A stretch of 12,082 nt of DNA from Aquisalimonas sp. (GTDB taxonomy: Bacteria; Pseudomonadota; Gammaproteobacteria; Nitrococcales; Aquisalimonadaceae), in contig SKYZ01000251.1 of the NCBI GenBank assembly GCA_007127625.1, positions 1 to 12,082 of the forward strand. Reading direction: 5' to 3'. Under the pieces are notes generated by a model that was not told the DNA's origin, ran no database searches, and saw nothing but the letters and a program-made list of their open reading frames with translations. Of the stretch, positions 5,909-12,082 are shown one piece after another; within the stretch, counting starts at the first letter, position 1; each line of letters starts with the position of its first letter. The position numbers and the translations under genes were made by a program.

Positions 5909-6736
5909 ATGCAAGCGAGAGAGATCGACACCGGTACCGGCGACCTGCTGGCGGTGCTGGAAGCGGGCGTGTTGACGCTGACGCTGAACCGCCCGGACGC
6001 ACGTAACGCCCTGTCCAGGCCGATGACAAAGGCGCTTGCCGAGCAGCTCTCGCAGGCGGAGTTCGACCGCGAAGTGAAATGCATTGTCCTTACCGGCGCC
6101 GGCAAGGCCTTCTGCGCCGGTGGCGATGTCAAGAGCATGGCGGCGCGTGGTGACGGAACCGTCGGTGACATGACCCTGGACGAGGCTATTCATCGTCAGC
6201 GGGACAACCAGCGGGCGACGGCCGGCAAGCTTTTCAAGCTGCCGAAGCCGACGCTGGCCGCGCTGCCGGGTCCGGCCGCCGGCGCCGGTCTCTCCCTGGC
6301 GCTCGCCTGCGATCTGCGCATCATGTCGAACAGCGCGTTCATGACCACGGCGTTTGCCCGCGTCGGATTCGCCGGCGATTACGGCGGGACCTACTTCCTG
6401 ACCCAGCTCGTCGGCTCCGCGAAGGCGCGGGAGCTCTATTACCTTTCCGAGCGCGTGCGTGCCGAGGAGGCGCTGCATCTCGGACTGGCGAACTGGGTGT
6501 GCGAGCCCGAGGAGCTGGCGGAGCGAACGCGTGAGATTGCGGAGCGGCTCGCCGGCGGACCCACCGTGGCATATCGCTACATGAAGGAGAATCTCAACCG
6601 GGCAATGCACGGCGATGTTGACGAGTGCCTGGATCTGGAAGCCACCCATCACTTGCACTGCGGTCAGACGGAGGATCACCGGGAGGCCGCCAAGGCGTTC
6701 GCCGAGAAGCGCGAGCCCGTGTTCAAGGGGAGGTAA
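5909..6736 (+). CDS. Enoyl-CoA hydratase/isomerase family protein (PaaG-like)
   Basis: A 275-residue crotonase-fold protein acting on acyl-CoA thioesters. The oxyanion-hole segments are FCAGGDVKS (68-76) and PAAGAGLSLALACDL (122-136). Both glutamates of classical enoyl-CoA hydratase are absent: the first position is Ser129 and the second is in AFARVGF instead of PExxLG. The pattern AFARVGFAGDYGGTYFL instead matches the PaaG isomerase group, where E. coli PaaG has the catalytic aspartate in PDCGGT; here Asp157. An isomerase rather than hydratase activity is therefore more likely. The start ATG 5909 has ACGAGGAGG 7 bases upstream; the longer open frame from 5747 lacks homology. The 267 bases before it show no gene or clear promoter. 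It is followed after 5 bases by the VOC gene, so the two form an operon. Confidence 0.9.
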   Translation: MQAREIDTGTGDLLAVLEAGVLTLTLNRPDARNALSRPMTKALAEQLSQAEFDREVKCIVLTGAGKAFCAGGDVKSMAARGDGTVGDMTLDEAIHRQRDNQRATAGKLFKLPKPTLAALPGPAAGAGLSLALACDLRIMSNSAFMTTAFARVGFAGDYGGTYFLTQLVGSAKARELYYLSERVRAEEALHLGLANWVCEPEELAERTREIAERLAGGPTVAYRYMKENLNRAMHGDVDECLDLEATHHLHCGQTEDHREAAKAFAEKREPVFKGR

Positions 6737-6741
6737 GCGCG

Positions 6742-7530
6742 TTGGGTGAATTCCTCAGGCTCAGGCAGGTCTGCCTGGTCGCACCGCGCCTGGAGCCGTT
6801 GGTCCGGGACCTTGAGGCGGTTCTGGGCGTGCCGGTGTGCCACCGGGACGAGAACGTCGCCCAGTATGGTCTGGAGAATGCGCTCTTTGCCATCGGTACG
6901 GGCTTTCTCGAGATCGTGGCGCCGATCCAGCCCGGAACCGCCGCCGAGCGCTTCATCGAGCGCTCCGGCGGCCGCGGCGGCTACATGGCGATCTTCGATT
7001 GCGCCGATCCCGAAGCCCGGGCGCGGCATGCGGAAGCGTTGGGAGTCCGGCGGGCCAACGTCATACAGCAGGATGGCTACCACAGCGTCCAGCTTCATCC
7101 CCGCGATTGTCGTGCGGCGATGATCGAGCTCGGGCACACCGCCGGCGGGGAGCGTCTCGATGGGCCCTACTGGCCGGCCGGTCCGGACTGGACGGCGAAC
7201 GCAGACCCGGATCAGGCGTTCCTGGGGATAGAGTTGGAGAGTCCGGATCCCGACGGCTTGCTCCGCCACTGGGCCGGGATCCTGCAGCTGCCCGTGTCGG
7301 CCTCCGAGGGGCAGCCGTACCTGGCGGCCGGGGTAGCTCGTATCAAGGCGCGCCGGTCGGGTGACGATCGCGAGCGACTGGCCGCAGTCGACGTTCAGGT
7401 ACAGGACGTGGCGCGGGCGGAGCGGGAGGCCGGCGCGCGGGGCTATTCCGTTGCGGCCGGTGCGTTCCCCTTCGGCGGTGTGACGCTCAGGCTTACGCAC
7501 GTCGCCAAGCGCCCCGGCGACGCCGGATGA
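6742..7530 (+). CDS. VOC family (glyoxalase-like) protein
   Basis: A 262-residue protein with two vicinal-oxygen-chelate-type halves. The N-terminal module runs from LRLRQVCLVAPRLEPLVRDL to TGFLEIVAPIQP, and the second module covers about residues 150-255, ending in GGVTLRLTHVAKRPG. In typical VOC enzymes the first strand carries a metal-binding His (DHxxL); here it reads RQVCLVA, so that ligand is missing, while the Glu of FLEIV is kept. It may be a non-classical or non-catalytic member. The start is most likely TTG 6742, with AGGGGAGG 8 bases upstream inside the end of the preceding gene; no in-frame ATG lies at a sensible position. Its tight linkage to the PaaG-like gene suggests a shared acyl-CoA or aromatic pathway, but no substrate can be named. 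Confidence 0.82.
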   Translation: MGEFLRLRQVCLVAPRLEPLVRDLEAVLGVPVCHRDENVAQYGLENALFAIGTGFLEIVAPIQPGTAAERFIERSGGRGGYMAIFDCADPEARARHAEALGVRRANVIQQDGYHSVQLHPRDCRAAMIELGHTAGGERLDGPYWPAGPDWTANADPDQAFLGIELESPDPDGLLRHWAGILQLPVSASEGQPYLAAGVARIKARRSGDDRERLAAVDVQVQDVARAEREAGARGYSVAAGAFPFGGVTLRLTHVAKRPGDAG

Positions 7531-7597
7531 CCCGGGCCATTCCTGAAAGCGCCTGCTATGCGCAGAGGCGGATTGCCAGGAGACGGGTACCGCCACA

Positions 7598-7811
7598 ATG
7601 TACAACGTTCACAGGGAACTTGAACGGGTCTATCAGCAGCAGTCCCGGCGTATCCTCGCAACGCTCATCCGGATGCTCGGCGATCTCTCCCTGGCCGAGG
7701 AGGCCCTGCAGGAGGCGTTTGCCGACGCCGTACAGCAGTGGCCGGGTGAGGGTGTGCCGGACCATCGCGCCGCATGGCTGATCCGCACCGGACACCGCCG
7801 GGGCATTGATC
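7598..7811 (+). pseudogene. N-terminal fragment of an ECF-type RNA polymerase sigma factor
   Basis: About 71 residues (MYNVHRELERVYQQQSRRIL..., then GDLSLAEEALQEAFADAVQQWP and AAWLIRTGHRRGID) match region 2 of the ECF-like sigma factors of roughly 410 residues that normally accompany YciI proteins. The match stops at GHRRGIDH, where the family continues into an R-rich segment and region 4. From about 7806 the DNA instead encodes, in another frame, the tail of a VOC protein. Region 4 and the C-terminal extension are absent, so it cannot act as a normal sigma factor. The frame itself is not stopped: it stays open through the out-of-frame VOC sequence and joins the YciI gene in frame, giving a 252-codon chimeric frame (7598-8356). 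AGGAG lies about 17 bases before ATG 7598, too far for strong initiation. Confidence 0.8.
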
Positions 7812-8000
7812 ATAGAGGAGGCGGAGCAGGCGGAGACGGTGTTCCGGCGCCTGCTGGATGGCGGCACACAGATCATGCCCTTCGAGCGGACCTTCTGGGC
7901 GCATCGTTTCGGCATGGTGACCGACCGCTTCGGCGTGAGCTGGATGATCAGCTGTGCGCTGGGACAGGGGAGCATGGCGACTCAGGAGAACGCGTCATGA
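7806..8000 (+). pseudogene. C-terminal fragment of a PhnB-type VOC protein
   Basis: One frame reads IIEEAEQAETVFRRLLDGGT then MPFERTFWAHRFGMVTDRFG and VSWMIS, the typical end of PhnB/3-demethylubiquinone-methyltransferase-like VOC proteins (about 140-160 residues). The N-terminal about 90 residues are missing; upstream is the sigma fragment. The ATG at 7806 is only fortuitous. The stop TGA (7998-8000) overlaps the ATG of the YciI gene (ATGA at 7997-8000), the ancestral operon junction, so the VOC-YciI order predates the deletion. Confidence 0.8.
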
Positions 8001-8356
8001 AGTACGTGGCATTGGTCTACTACCAGGAAGGCATCATCAACGGGATGACCGAGGAGGAATGGCATGACCTCAACCAGGAGTGTGTGGCGGGCGTCGAGCG
8101 GTTGAGCGAACAGGGCAATTACGTGTCCGGCCAGCCTCTCCAGCCCGTGGAGACGGCTACCACCGTGCGGGTACGCGACGGCGAGATCATCGTCTCCGAC
8201 GGGCCGTTTGCAGAGACCAAGGAACAGCTCGCCCGCTTCTACCTGCTCGAGGCGAAGGACCTGAACGAAGCACTACAACTGGCCAGCCGCATCCCGCCGG
8301 CGCGCTTTGGCAGTATCGAAGTGCGGCCGACCCGGGAATTGCCCCCAAGGGACTGA
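7997..8356 (+). CDS. YciI/DGPF-domain family protein
   Basis: A 119-residue YCII-related protein, full length for the family. It opens MKYVALVYYQEG, has the diagnostic DGPFAETKEQL motif at about residues 72-82, and ends in SRIPPARFGSIEVRPTREL. Family members are small ferredoxin-like-fold proteins of uncertain activity, very often encoded beside ECF sigma factors, where a role in the signalling or stress response is assumed. The start ATG 7997 has CAGGAGAA about 8 bases upstream and overlaps the VOC fragment stop as ATGA. The same frame is open upstream to 7598, so a fusion to the sigma fragment could also be made. It is the only intact member left of this cassette. Confidence 0.88.
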   Translation: MKYVALVYYQEGIINGMTEEEWHDLNQECVAGVERLSEQGNYVSGQPLQPVETATTVRVRDGEIIVSDGPFAETKEQLARFYLLEAKDLNEALQLASRIPPARFGSIEVRPTRELPPRD

Positions 8357-8360
8357 ACAG

Positions 8361-8537
8361 GGAGAACGCTACGAGACCGTCATCTTCTCCTGGCTGGTGT
8401 GGCCGTCCCGCGCCGTGCGTGATCAGGCCATGCCCAGGATCATGGAAGCCCCGCGCCTGCAGCCTGACGTCAATCCCATGCCCTTCGATGGCAAGCGGCT
8501 GATCTACGGCGGTTGCGAGGTCGTGGTGGATGCTTAG
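8361..8537 (+). pseudogene. C-terminal fragment of a DUF1428 family protein
   Basis: From 8361 one frame reads GERYETVIFSWLVWPSRAVR, continues through PRIMEAPRL, and ends MPFDGKRLIYGGCEVVVDA at TAG 8535-8537. This is the second half of DUF1428 proteins (about 120 residues), with the characteristic PFDGKRxIYGGFE motif. The first about 60 residues, including the usual YVDGFVxPVP opening, are missing, and the fragment begins immediately after the YciI stop codon, so a deletion joined the two. No start codon serves it well. DUF1428 genes are frequent neighbours of YciI/ECF sigma cassettes. Confidence 0.8.
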
Positions 8538-8554
8538 GAAACGCTGAACGATTC
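8537..8554 (+). repeat. Solo copy of the GGAAACGCTGAA repeat end
   Basis: Eighteen bases, GGAAACGCTGAACGATTC, match 4723-4740 (left end of the 131-bp element) at 17 of 18 positions. As at the OsmC gene, the copy begins at a TAG stop codon; its first G is the last base of that stop. No opposite inverted end was found within the next 130 bases, so this is a truncated or single-ended copy. Confidence 0.7.
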
Positions 8555-8612
8555 CTGAGAGCGGTGGCGCGGGTTCTTCCCGTTGACGATCGGCTTCCCC
8601 CGTGGTGCTGTA

Positions 8613-8640
8613 CTTCCGGATTCACTGACCTTTCCGGAAG
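8613..8640. promoter_or_regulatory. Inverted repeat upstream of amn
   Basis: CTTCCGGA (8613-8620) and TCCGGAAG (8633-8640) form a perfect 8-bp inverted repeat with a 12-base spacer, 35 bases before the amn start codon. It could be an operator or a 5'-UTR hairpin. I could not pair it with a convincing promoter. Confidence 0.35.
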
Positions 8641-8674
8641 GTGAGCGGCACACCGGTGTGGAGGAGTGAGCACT

Positions 8675-10147
8675 ATGCCAGGCACCGGGCACGGCCCCGT
8701 TCGCGATCTGCAGCCCTGTCATAGCGCCGATGAGGCCGTGGCCCGGATCCGGCACATCTACGAGACAGCTGTTGAGCGCATCCGCGAGGCGCATCGGCGG
8801 TTCGTTGCCGGTCATCCGGGCGGCGAGGCCCGTGTGCACGCCTGCTATCCCTACGTGGGTATCGAAGTCACCGCAGAGCAGTTAGTCACCGATGCGCAGC
8901 CCACCTACGGATCACTGCGCAATCCGGGCGCCCATGGTACGACGGTGACCCGACCGGACATCTTCGGCGACTACTTCCTCGAGCAGCTTCAGCTGCTCAT
9001 CGCGAACCACGGTGTGCCGGTGCAGGTGGGTGTCAGCGACCAGCCGATTCCGTTGCCCTTCGTCATCGAGGAGTCCACGGCGGACCTCGACCAGGAACGG
9101 GTGCGGCGGCTGAGTGAGGTATTTCATCTGCCCAATCTTGGCCTCATTGACGACAGCATTGCCAATGCCACGGGCCGCACACTGCCGGGACATCCATTCC
9201 CGCTGTCCCTGTTCACTGCCCAGCGGGTGGATATCGCCCTGCAGCGCCTGCACCACTACACGGGGACCGATCCGCGACACTTCCAGAGTTTCGTGCTGTT
9301 TACGAATTATCAGCGCTATGTAGATGATTTCTTGGTTTATGGCCGCGAGCAGGTGAACGCCGGGAACGGCTATCAGGCATTCGTGGAGCCCGGGGAGTGC
9401 ATCACGGCAAGTCCCGCCTCCCGACGCTACATCAGCGGTGGCGAGACGCCCCGGCACATGCCGCCGATGCCGGCCTACCACCTGGTTCGCGAGGACGGAC
9501 TGGGCGTCACACTGATCAATATCGGCATGGGCCCGTCCAACGCCAAGACCATCACCGATCACCTGGCGGTGCTGCGCCCGCATTGCTGGCTGATGGTTGG
9601 TCACTGCGGCGGTCTGCGCCGCTCACAGCAACTCGGGGATTACGTCCTGGCGCACGCGTACATCCGTGAGGATCACGTACTGGATCAGGATCTACCGCTG
9701 TGGGTGCCCATCCCCGCCATCGCCGAAATTCAGGTGGCACTGCAGGACGCTGTGGCGGGGGTTACCGGCCTGGACGGAACCGACATCAAGACCCGCCTGC
9801 GTACCGGCACCGTCGCCAGCACGGACAACCGGAACTGGGAATTTCGCTACGAAGAACTCTACGAACGCTTCAGCCAGTCCCGGGCCATCGCCGTGGATAT
9901 GGAAAGTGCCACCATTGCGACCAACGGCTTCCGCCTGCGGGTACCGTACGGCACTTTGCTTTGCGTTTCGGACAAGCCCATGCACGGCGAGCTCAAGCTG
10001 CGCAGCATGGCGAACTCCTTCTACCGCACCCGGATCAACCAGCATCTGACCATCGGCCTTGAGACCCTGCGCATTATCGAGCAGTCCGGGATCGACGCAC
10101 TGCATTCACGCAAGCTGCGCAGTTTCGATGAGCCGGCGTTTCGCTAG
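8675..10147 (+). CDS. amn: AMP nucleosidase
   Basis: A 490-residue cytoplasmic enzyme hydrolysing AMP to adenine and ribose 5-phosphate, part of purine salvage and AMP-level control; E. coli Amn has 484 residues. The N-terminal about 170 residues form the AMP-nucleosidase-specific domain; the C-terminal half is the nucleoside phosphorylase fold. Clear signatures: INIGMGPSNAKT (about 282), VGHCGGLRRSQQLGDYVLAH (about 308), RTGTVASTDNRNWEFRY (about 376), AVDMESATIA (about 406, the ribose-binding Met-Glu) and SDKPMHGELKL (about 432, the base-contacting Asp). The end HSRKLRSFDEPAFR matches the E. coli end pattern. I chose ATG 8675, 9 bases after GGAGGAG; the in-frame GTG at 8666 touches that ribosome site. 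It stands alone, followed after 55 bases by marC. Confidence 0.97.
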   Translation: MPGTGHGPVRDLQPCHSADEAVARIRHIYETAVERIREAHRRFVAGHPGGEARVHACYPYVGIEVTAEQLVTDAQPTYGSLRNPGAHGTTVTRPDIFGDYFLEQLQLLIANHGVPVQVGVSDQPIPLPFVIEESTADLDQERVRRLSEVFHLPNLGLIDDSIANATGRTLPGHPFPLSLFTAQRVDIALQRLHHYTGTDPRHFQSFVLFTNYQRYVDDFLVYGREQVNAGNGYQAFVEPGECITASPASRRYISGGETPRHMPPMPAYHLVREDGLGVTLINIGMGPSNAKTITDHLAVLRPHCWLMVGHCGGLRRSQQLGDYVLAHAYIREDHVLDQDLPLWVPIPAIAEIQVALQDAVAGVTGLDGTDIKTRLRTGTVASTDNRNWEFRYEELYERFSQSRAIAVDMESATIATNGFRLRVPYGTLLCVSDKPMHGELKLRSMANSFYRTRINQHLTIGLETLRIIEQSGIDALHSRKLRSFDEPAFR

Positions 10148-10202
10148 CTCGTTTTACTCATGGTTCCAAACCTCCTGTGACAAGTAAAGGAGACACCACA
10201 AA

Positions 10203-10895
10203 ATGCTGGTTTTGCTGGAATACCTGGTCATCGCGTTCCTTGCCGTCTTCGTGATCGTCAACCCGCTGACCACTGCCTTCATGTTCGTGGCCATGCGGCC
10301 CAAGGCCTCGGACGAAGAGCGCCGTGCCATCGCGCTGCGTTCCACCAAGGTGGCCACTGCGCTGTTGGTGGCTTTCGCCCTGCTGGGCGGCACCATCTTC
10401 CAGTTGTTCGGGATCACTCTGGCAGCGTTCCGTATCGCCGGCGGGATCATCCTGTTCGGTATTGCCATTGGCATGATTCGCCATACGGCCGGAGACGAGC
10501 GCGAGAAAGCCGAAGAGGTCAAAACGGACCGGGCGACCATCACCAACGACATTTCGGTGATTCCCCTGGCCATCCCTTTCATGAGTGGTCCGGGCGCCAT
10601 CGCCACGGTGATGATCCTCACCAGTGAGGCGCCCACCGTGTATCACACCGCGCTGGTTTTCCTGGCGGTGTTCGCCTGCATGGTGACCTGCTACTACGCC
10701 ATGGTGCACTCGCAGTACATCGTCAAGTACCTGGGGGACACCGGCAAGGACATCATGTCCAAGATCTTTGGGCTGATTCTCGCCGTTCTTGCGGTGCAGT
10801 TCGTCATCAACGGCATGTCCGATGCGGTCACCGGCTTCATGCTCGATCGCGACCTGCTGGATGCCCAGGAGGTCTCCGACCCGCGTGAGCCGTGA
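10203..10895 (+). CDS. MarC family integral membrane protein
   Basis: A 230-residue inner-membrane protein with about six predicted membrane segments (around residues 5-28, 48-70, 74-94, 120-142, 148-170 and 187-210). Family signatures are FVIVNPLTTAF (18-28) in the first segment, ALLGGTIFQLFGITLAAFRIAGG in the second and third, and VIPLAIPFMSGPGAIATV (about 119-136), the conserved P-L-A-x-P-x-x-x-G-P-G-A motif. The hydrophilic loop between segments 3 and 4 is charged (ERAEE-like). Function is unsettled: the family was once linked to multiple antibiotic resistance, but that was not upheld for E. coli MarC. AAAGGAG lies about 12 bases before ATG 10203. It converges on the LysR gene with only 5 bases between stop codons and no terminator in the gap. 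Confidence 0.92.
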   Translation: MLVLLEYLVIAFLAVFVIVNPLTTAFMFVAMRPKASDEERRAIALRSTKVATALLVAFALLGGTIFQLFGITLAAFRIAGGIILFGIAIGMIRHTAGDEREKAEEVKTDRATITNDISVIPLAIPFMSGPGAIATVMILTSEAPTVYHTALVFLAVFACMVTCYYAMVHSQYIVKYLGDTGKDIMSKIFGLILAVLAVQFVINGMSDAVTGFMLDRDLLDAQEVSDPREP

Positions 10896-10900
10896 ACCTG

Positions 10901-11854
10901 TCATGGCACTCCATTCCGTGGGTTGTTGGTACGGTGCTCTTGCAAGGTGTGATGCCCCTGCAGCACTGTGATGATCTGCTCCCGCAACCACCGGTTGGCC
11001 GGGTCGTTGTCCACATTGGCGTGCCAGCACAGGTAGAGGTCCTGGGGCGGCATGTCCAGGGGAAACGGGGCCAGGGTGTAGGCGTCGTCGAGATTCAGCA
11101 GTTCGGCCAGTCGGCCGGGCATGGTCAGCAGCAGGTCCGTCTCCCGCACCACCCGCGAGGCGGCGAAGAAGTGCTGGCAGCGCAGGGTGACCTTGCGCTG
11201 CAGGCCGCGTCGTGCCAGTTCGAAATCCTCCAGCCCCGGGCCGGTGCGGCGGGAGGTCACCAGGATGTGCCGGTGGCGCAGGTAGGTGTCCAGGTCCAGC
11301 CCGTTGCCCAGGGCCGGATGATCCCGCCGGGCCATCACCACCAGGGGATCGGTGTTGATATGCACGTGGCGGATGTTCGGTGAACGCGGCAGCAGGGAGT
11401 CGGTGACCAGATCCAGGTCGCCGCTGAAGAGATCCGCTTCCATGTTGCGGCGCCGGAACGTGACCGTGGCGATTTCCAGCTCCGGCGCGCGTTCGCTGAG
11501 GCCGCGCAGAAGCCCGGGGAGCACGCGCAGCTCCAGGGCATCCCGACACCCCAGAGTGAACCTCTGCTCGGAGGCGGCCGGGTCGAAGCGTTTGGCCTCA
11601 TTCAGGGTGAGTTCCATGGCACGCAGGTTCTGCCGCAACGGCTCGATCAGGTTGCGAGTGAACGGCGTCGGCACCATCGCGTGCCCTTCGCGCACGAATA
11701 GTGGATCCCCGAGCAGACCCCGCAGCCGCCCCAGAGCATGGCTCACTGCGGGCTGGGTGACGTTCAGGCGCTCACCGGCGCGGGTCAGCCCACCTTCGGT
11801 GTAGATGGCTTCCAGGACCACCAGCAGGTTCAGATCGATACGCGATAAATCCAT
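10901..11854 (-). CDS. LysR family transcriptional regulator
   Basis: A 317-residue regulator. The N-terminal winged helix-turn-helix (about 1-62) is typical: RIDLNLLVVLEAIYTEGGLT, then LNVTQPAVSHALGRLRGLLGDPLFVREG. The remaining residues, from about 90, form the periplasmic-binding-protein-like effector domain (RFTLGCRDALELRVLPGLL, DLVTDSLLP, and so on). Start ATG 11854 gives the usual MDLSRIDLNLL opening. It is divergent from an acyl-CoA dehydrogenase gene 104 bp away, with a T-N11-A type site between, so it most likely regulates that gene and itself, perhaps in response to a fatty-acyl or related metabolite. The exact effector is unknown. The last about 20 residues (HTLQEHRTNNPRNGVP) look poorly conserved. 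Confidence 0.94.
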   Translation of the reverse strand: MDLSRIDLNLLVVLEAIYTEGGLTRAGERLNVTQPAVSHALGRLRGLLGDPLFVREGHAMVPTPFTRNLIEPLRQNLRAMELTLNEAKRFDPAASEQRFTLGCRDALELRVLPGLLRGLSERAPELEIATVTFRRRNMEADLFSGDLDLVTDSLLPRSPNIRHVHINTDPLVVMARRDHPALGNGLDLDTYLRHRHILVTSRRTGPGLEDFELARRGLQRKVTLRCQHFFAASRVVRETDLLLTMPGRLAELLNLDDAYTLAPFPLDMPPQDLYLCWHANVDNDPANRWLREQIITVLQGHHTLQEHRTNNPRNGVP

Positions 11855-11859
11855 GGTAT

Positions 11860-11875
11860 TTATGTTAGCTCATAA
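11860..11875. promoter_or_regulatory. Candidate LysR binding site (T-N11-A type)
   Basis: TTATG (11860-11864), six bases, CATAA (11871-11875) is a perfect 5-bp inverted repeat in an AT-rich stretch between the LysR gene and the divergent acyl-CoA dehydrogenase. It fits the T-N11-A pattern of LysR boxes. It lies 5 bases before the LysR start codon and 83 before the other, so it could repress lysR and activate or repress the dehydrogenase promoter. Confidence 0.45.
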
Positions 11876-11958
11876 TAAACATTGATTTGACTGATTGGTG
11901 GTCCGGTCGCAAGCTCGTCGGCGAATCCCTCGAACAGCAACACCAACGGAGCACGACC

Positions 11959-12082
11959 ATGGATTTTCGCCATTCCGCCAAGGTTCAGGAACTGCGCGAG
12001 AAACTACTCGCGTTCATGGATCAGCACATCTATCCCAACATTGCCGTGTACGAGCAGCAGTTGGAAGAGAACAAGGCGCAGG
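11959..12082 (+). CDS. Acyl-CoA dehydrogenase family protein (N-terminus only)
   Basis: Forty-one codons are visible (MDFRHSAKVQELREKLLAFM, then DQHIYPNIAVYEQQLEENKAQ) before the window ends. This matches the N-terminal helix of the acyl-CoA dehydrogenases of the ACAD10/11-like type, which open M-D-F-x-x-S-x-x-x-x-x-L-x-x-x-L-x-x-F-M-x-x-x-x-Y-P-x-E/N. The full protein, about 400-420 residues, would be an FAD enzyme oxidising acyl-CoA at the alpha-beta bond. ATG 11959 is preceded by CGGAG about 8 bases upstream. A TTGACT at 11887-11892 is a possible -35 box, but the matching -10 is weak, as expected for an activator-dependent promoter. Its divergent LysR neighbour is the likely regulator. Confidence 0.82.
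   Translation, partial: MDFRHSAKVQELREKLLAFMDQHIYPNIAVYEQQLEENKAQ

Noticed and set aside
5487..6029. Frames on both strands across the 267-base gap before the PaaG-like gene
   Set aside because: None shows family features or a ribosome site; products are arginine-rich and change character at gene borders. Treated as non-coding, though a decayed gene cannot be excluded.
8912..9604. Minus-strand frame of 230 codons inside amn
   Set aside because: It is antisense to a confidently identified AMP nucleosidase and has no domain or ribosome site.
10158..11549. Minus-strand frame of 463 codons across marC and part of the LysR gene
   Set aside because: It is a high-GC shadow frame: proline-, glycine- and histidine-rich low-complexity product, antisense to marC and out of frame with the clear LysR gene.

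Overview
The window looks like chromosome from a GC-rich gammaproteobacterium. Codon third positions are strongly G/C. The amn product follows the Escherichia coli AMP nucleosidase pattern closely through its catalytic half, and the gene mix (amn, marC-family, LysR/acyl-CoA dehydrogenase, PaaG-like crotonase, Mut7-C RNase) fits a free-living, possibly halotolerant member of the Chromatiales/Ectothiorhodospiraceae or Oceanospirillales type. Genus is not determinable by eye. No tRNA, rRNA, CRISPR array or complete IS element was recognised.

Left third (1-4260), accessory in character. On the minus strand a frameshifted reading frame (773 to 50) ends in a glycine-rich, membrane-like tail and is followed within 4 bases by the start of another gene that leaves the window. 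Next come a 32-codon remnant of a YafY-type regulator (1046-1144) touching a GNAT acetyltransferase, a YefM/YoeB-type toxin-antitoxin pair with a repeated GTAC-core site upstream, and a divergent TetR regulator / alpha-beta hydrolase pair. The TetR-hydrolase intergenic region carries two 22-bp imperfect palindromes, the first overlapping a near-consensus promoter.

Middle (4258-8550). An OsmC-family protein is followed by a 131-bp inverted-repeat element and a ubiquitin-like/Mut7-C RNase protein. Then come a PaaG-like enoyl-CoA hydratase/isomerase homologue with a tightly linked VOC (glyoxalase-like) protein, and a decayed cassette: the N-terminal piece of an ECF sigma factor, the C-terminal piece of a PhnB-type VOC protein, an intact YciI/DGPF protein, and the C-terminal piece of a DUF1428 protein. 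These families commonly travel together; here only the YciI gene is whole, and a single reading frame runs from the sigma fragment through it.

Right third (8550-12082), ordinary chromosomal genes. AMP nucleosidase (amn) and a MarC-family membrane protein on the plus strand converge on a LysR regulator on the minus strand. The LysR gene is divergent from an acyl-CoA dehydrogenase that runs off the window. The LysR/acyl-CoA dehydrogenase pair, and separately the crotonase/VOC pair, suggest acyl-CoA catabolism.

A short repeat (core GGAAACGCTGAA) occurs at the ends of the 131-bp element, again just after the DUF1428 remnant, and in a near-match at the 3' end of the hydrolase gene. All three sites are at 3' ends of genes. 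I saw no clear novel multi-gene system. The best leads are the broken membrane-tail gene with its cut-off partner, the collapsed sigma cassette, and the 3'-end repeat family.
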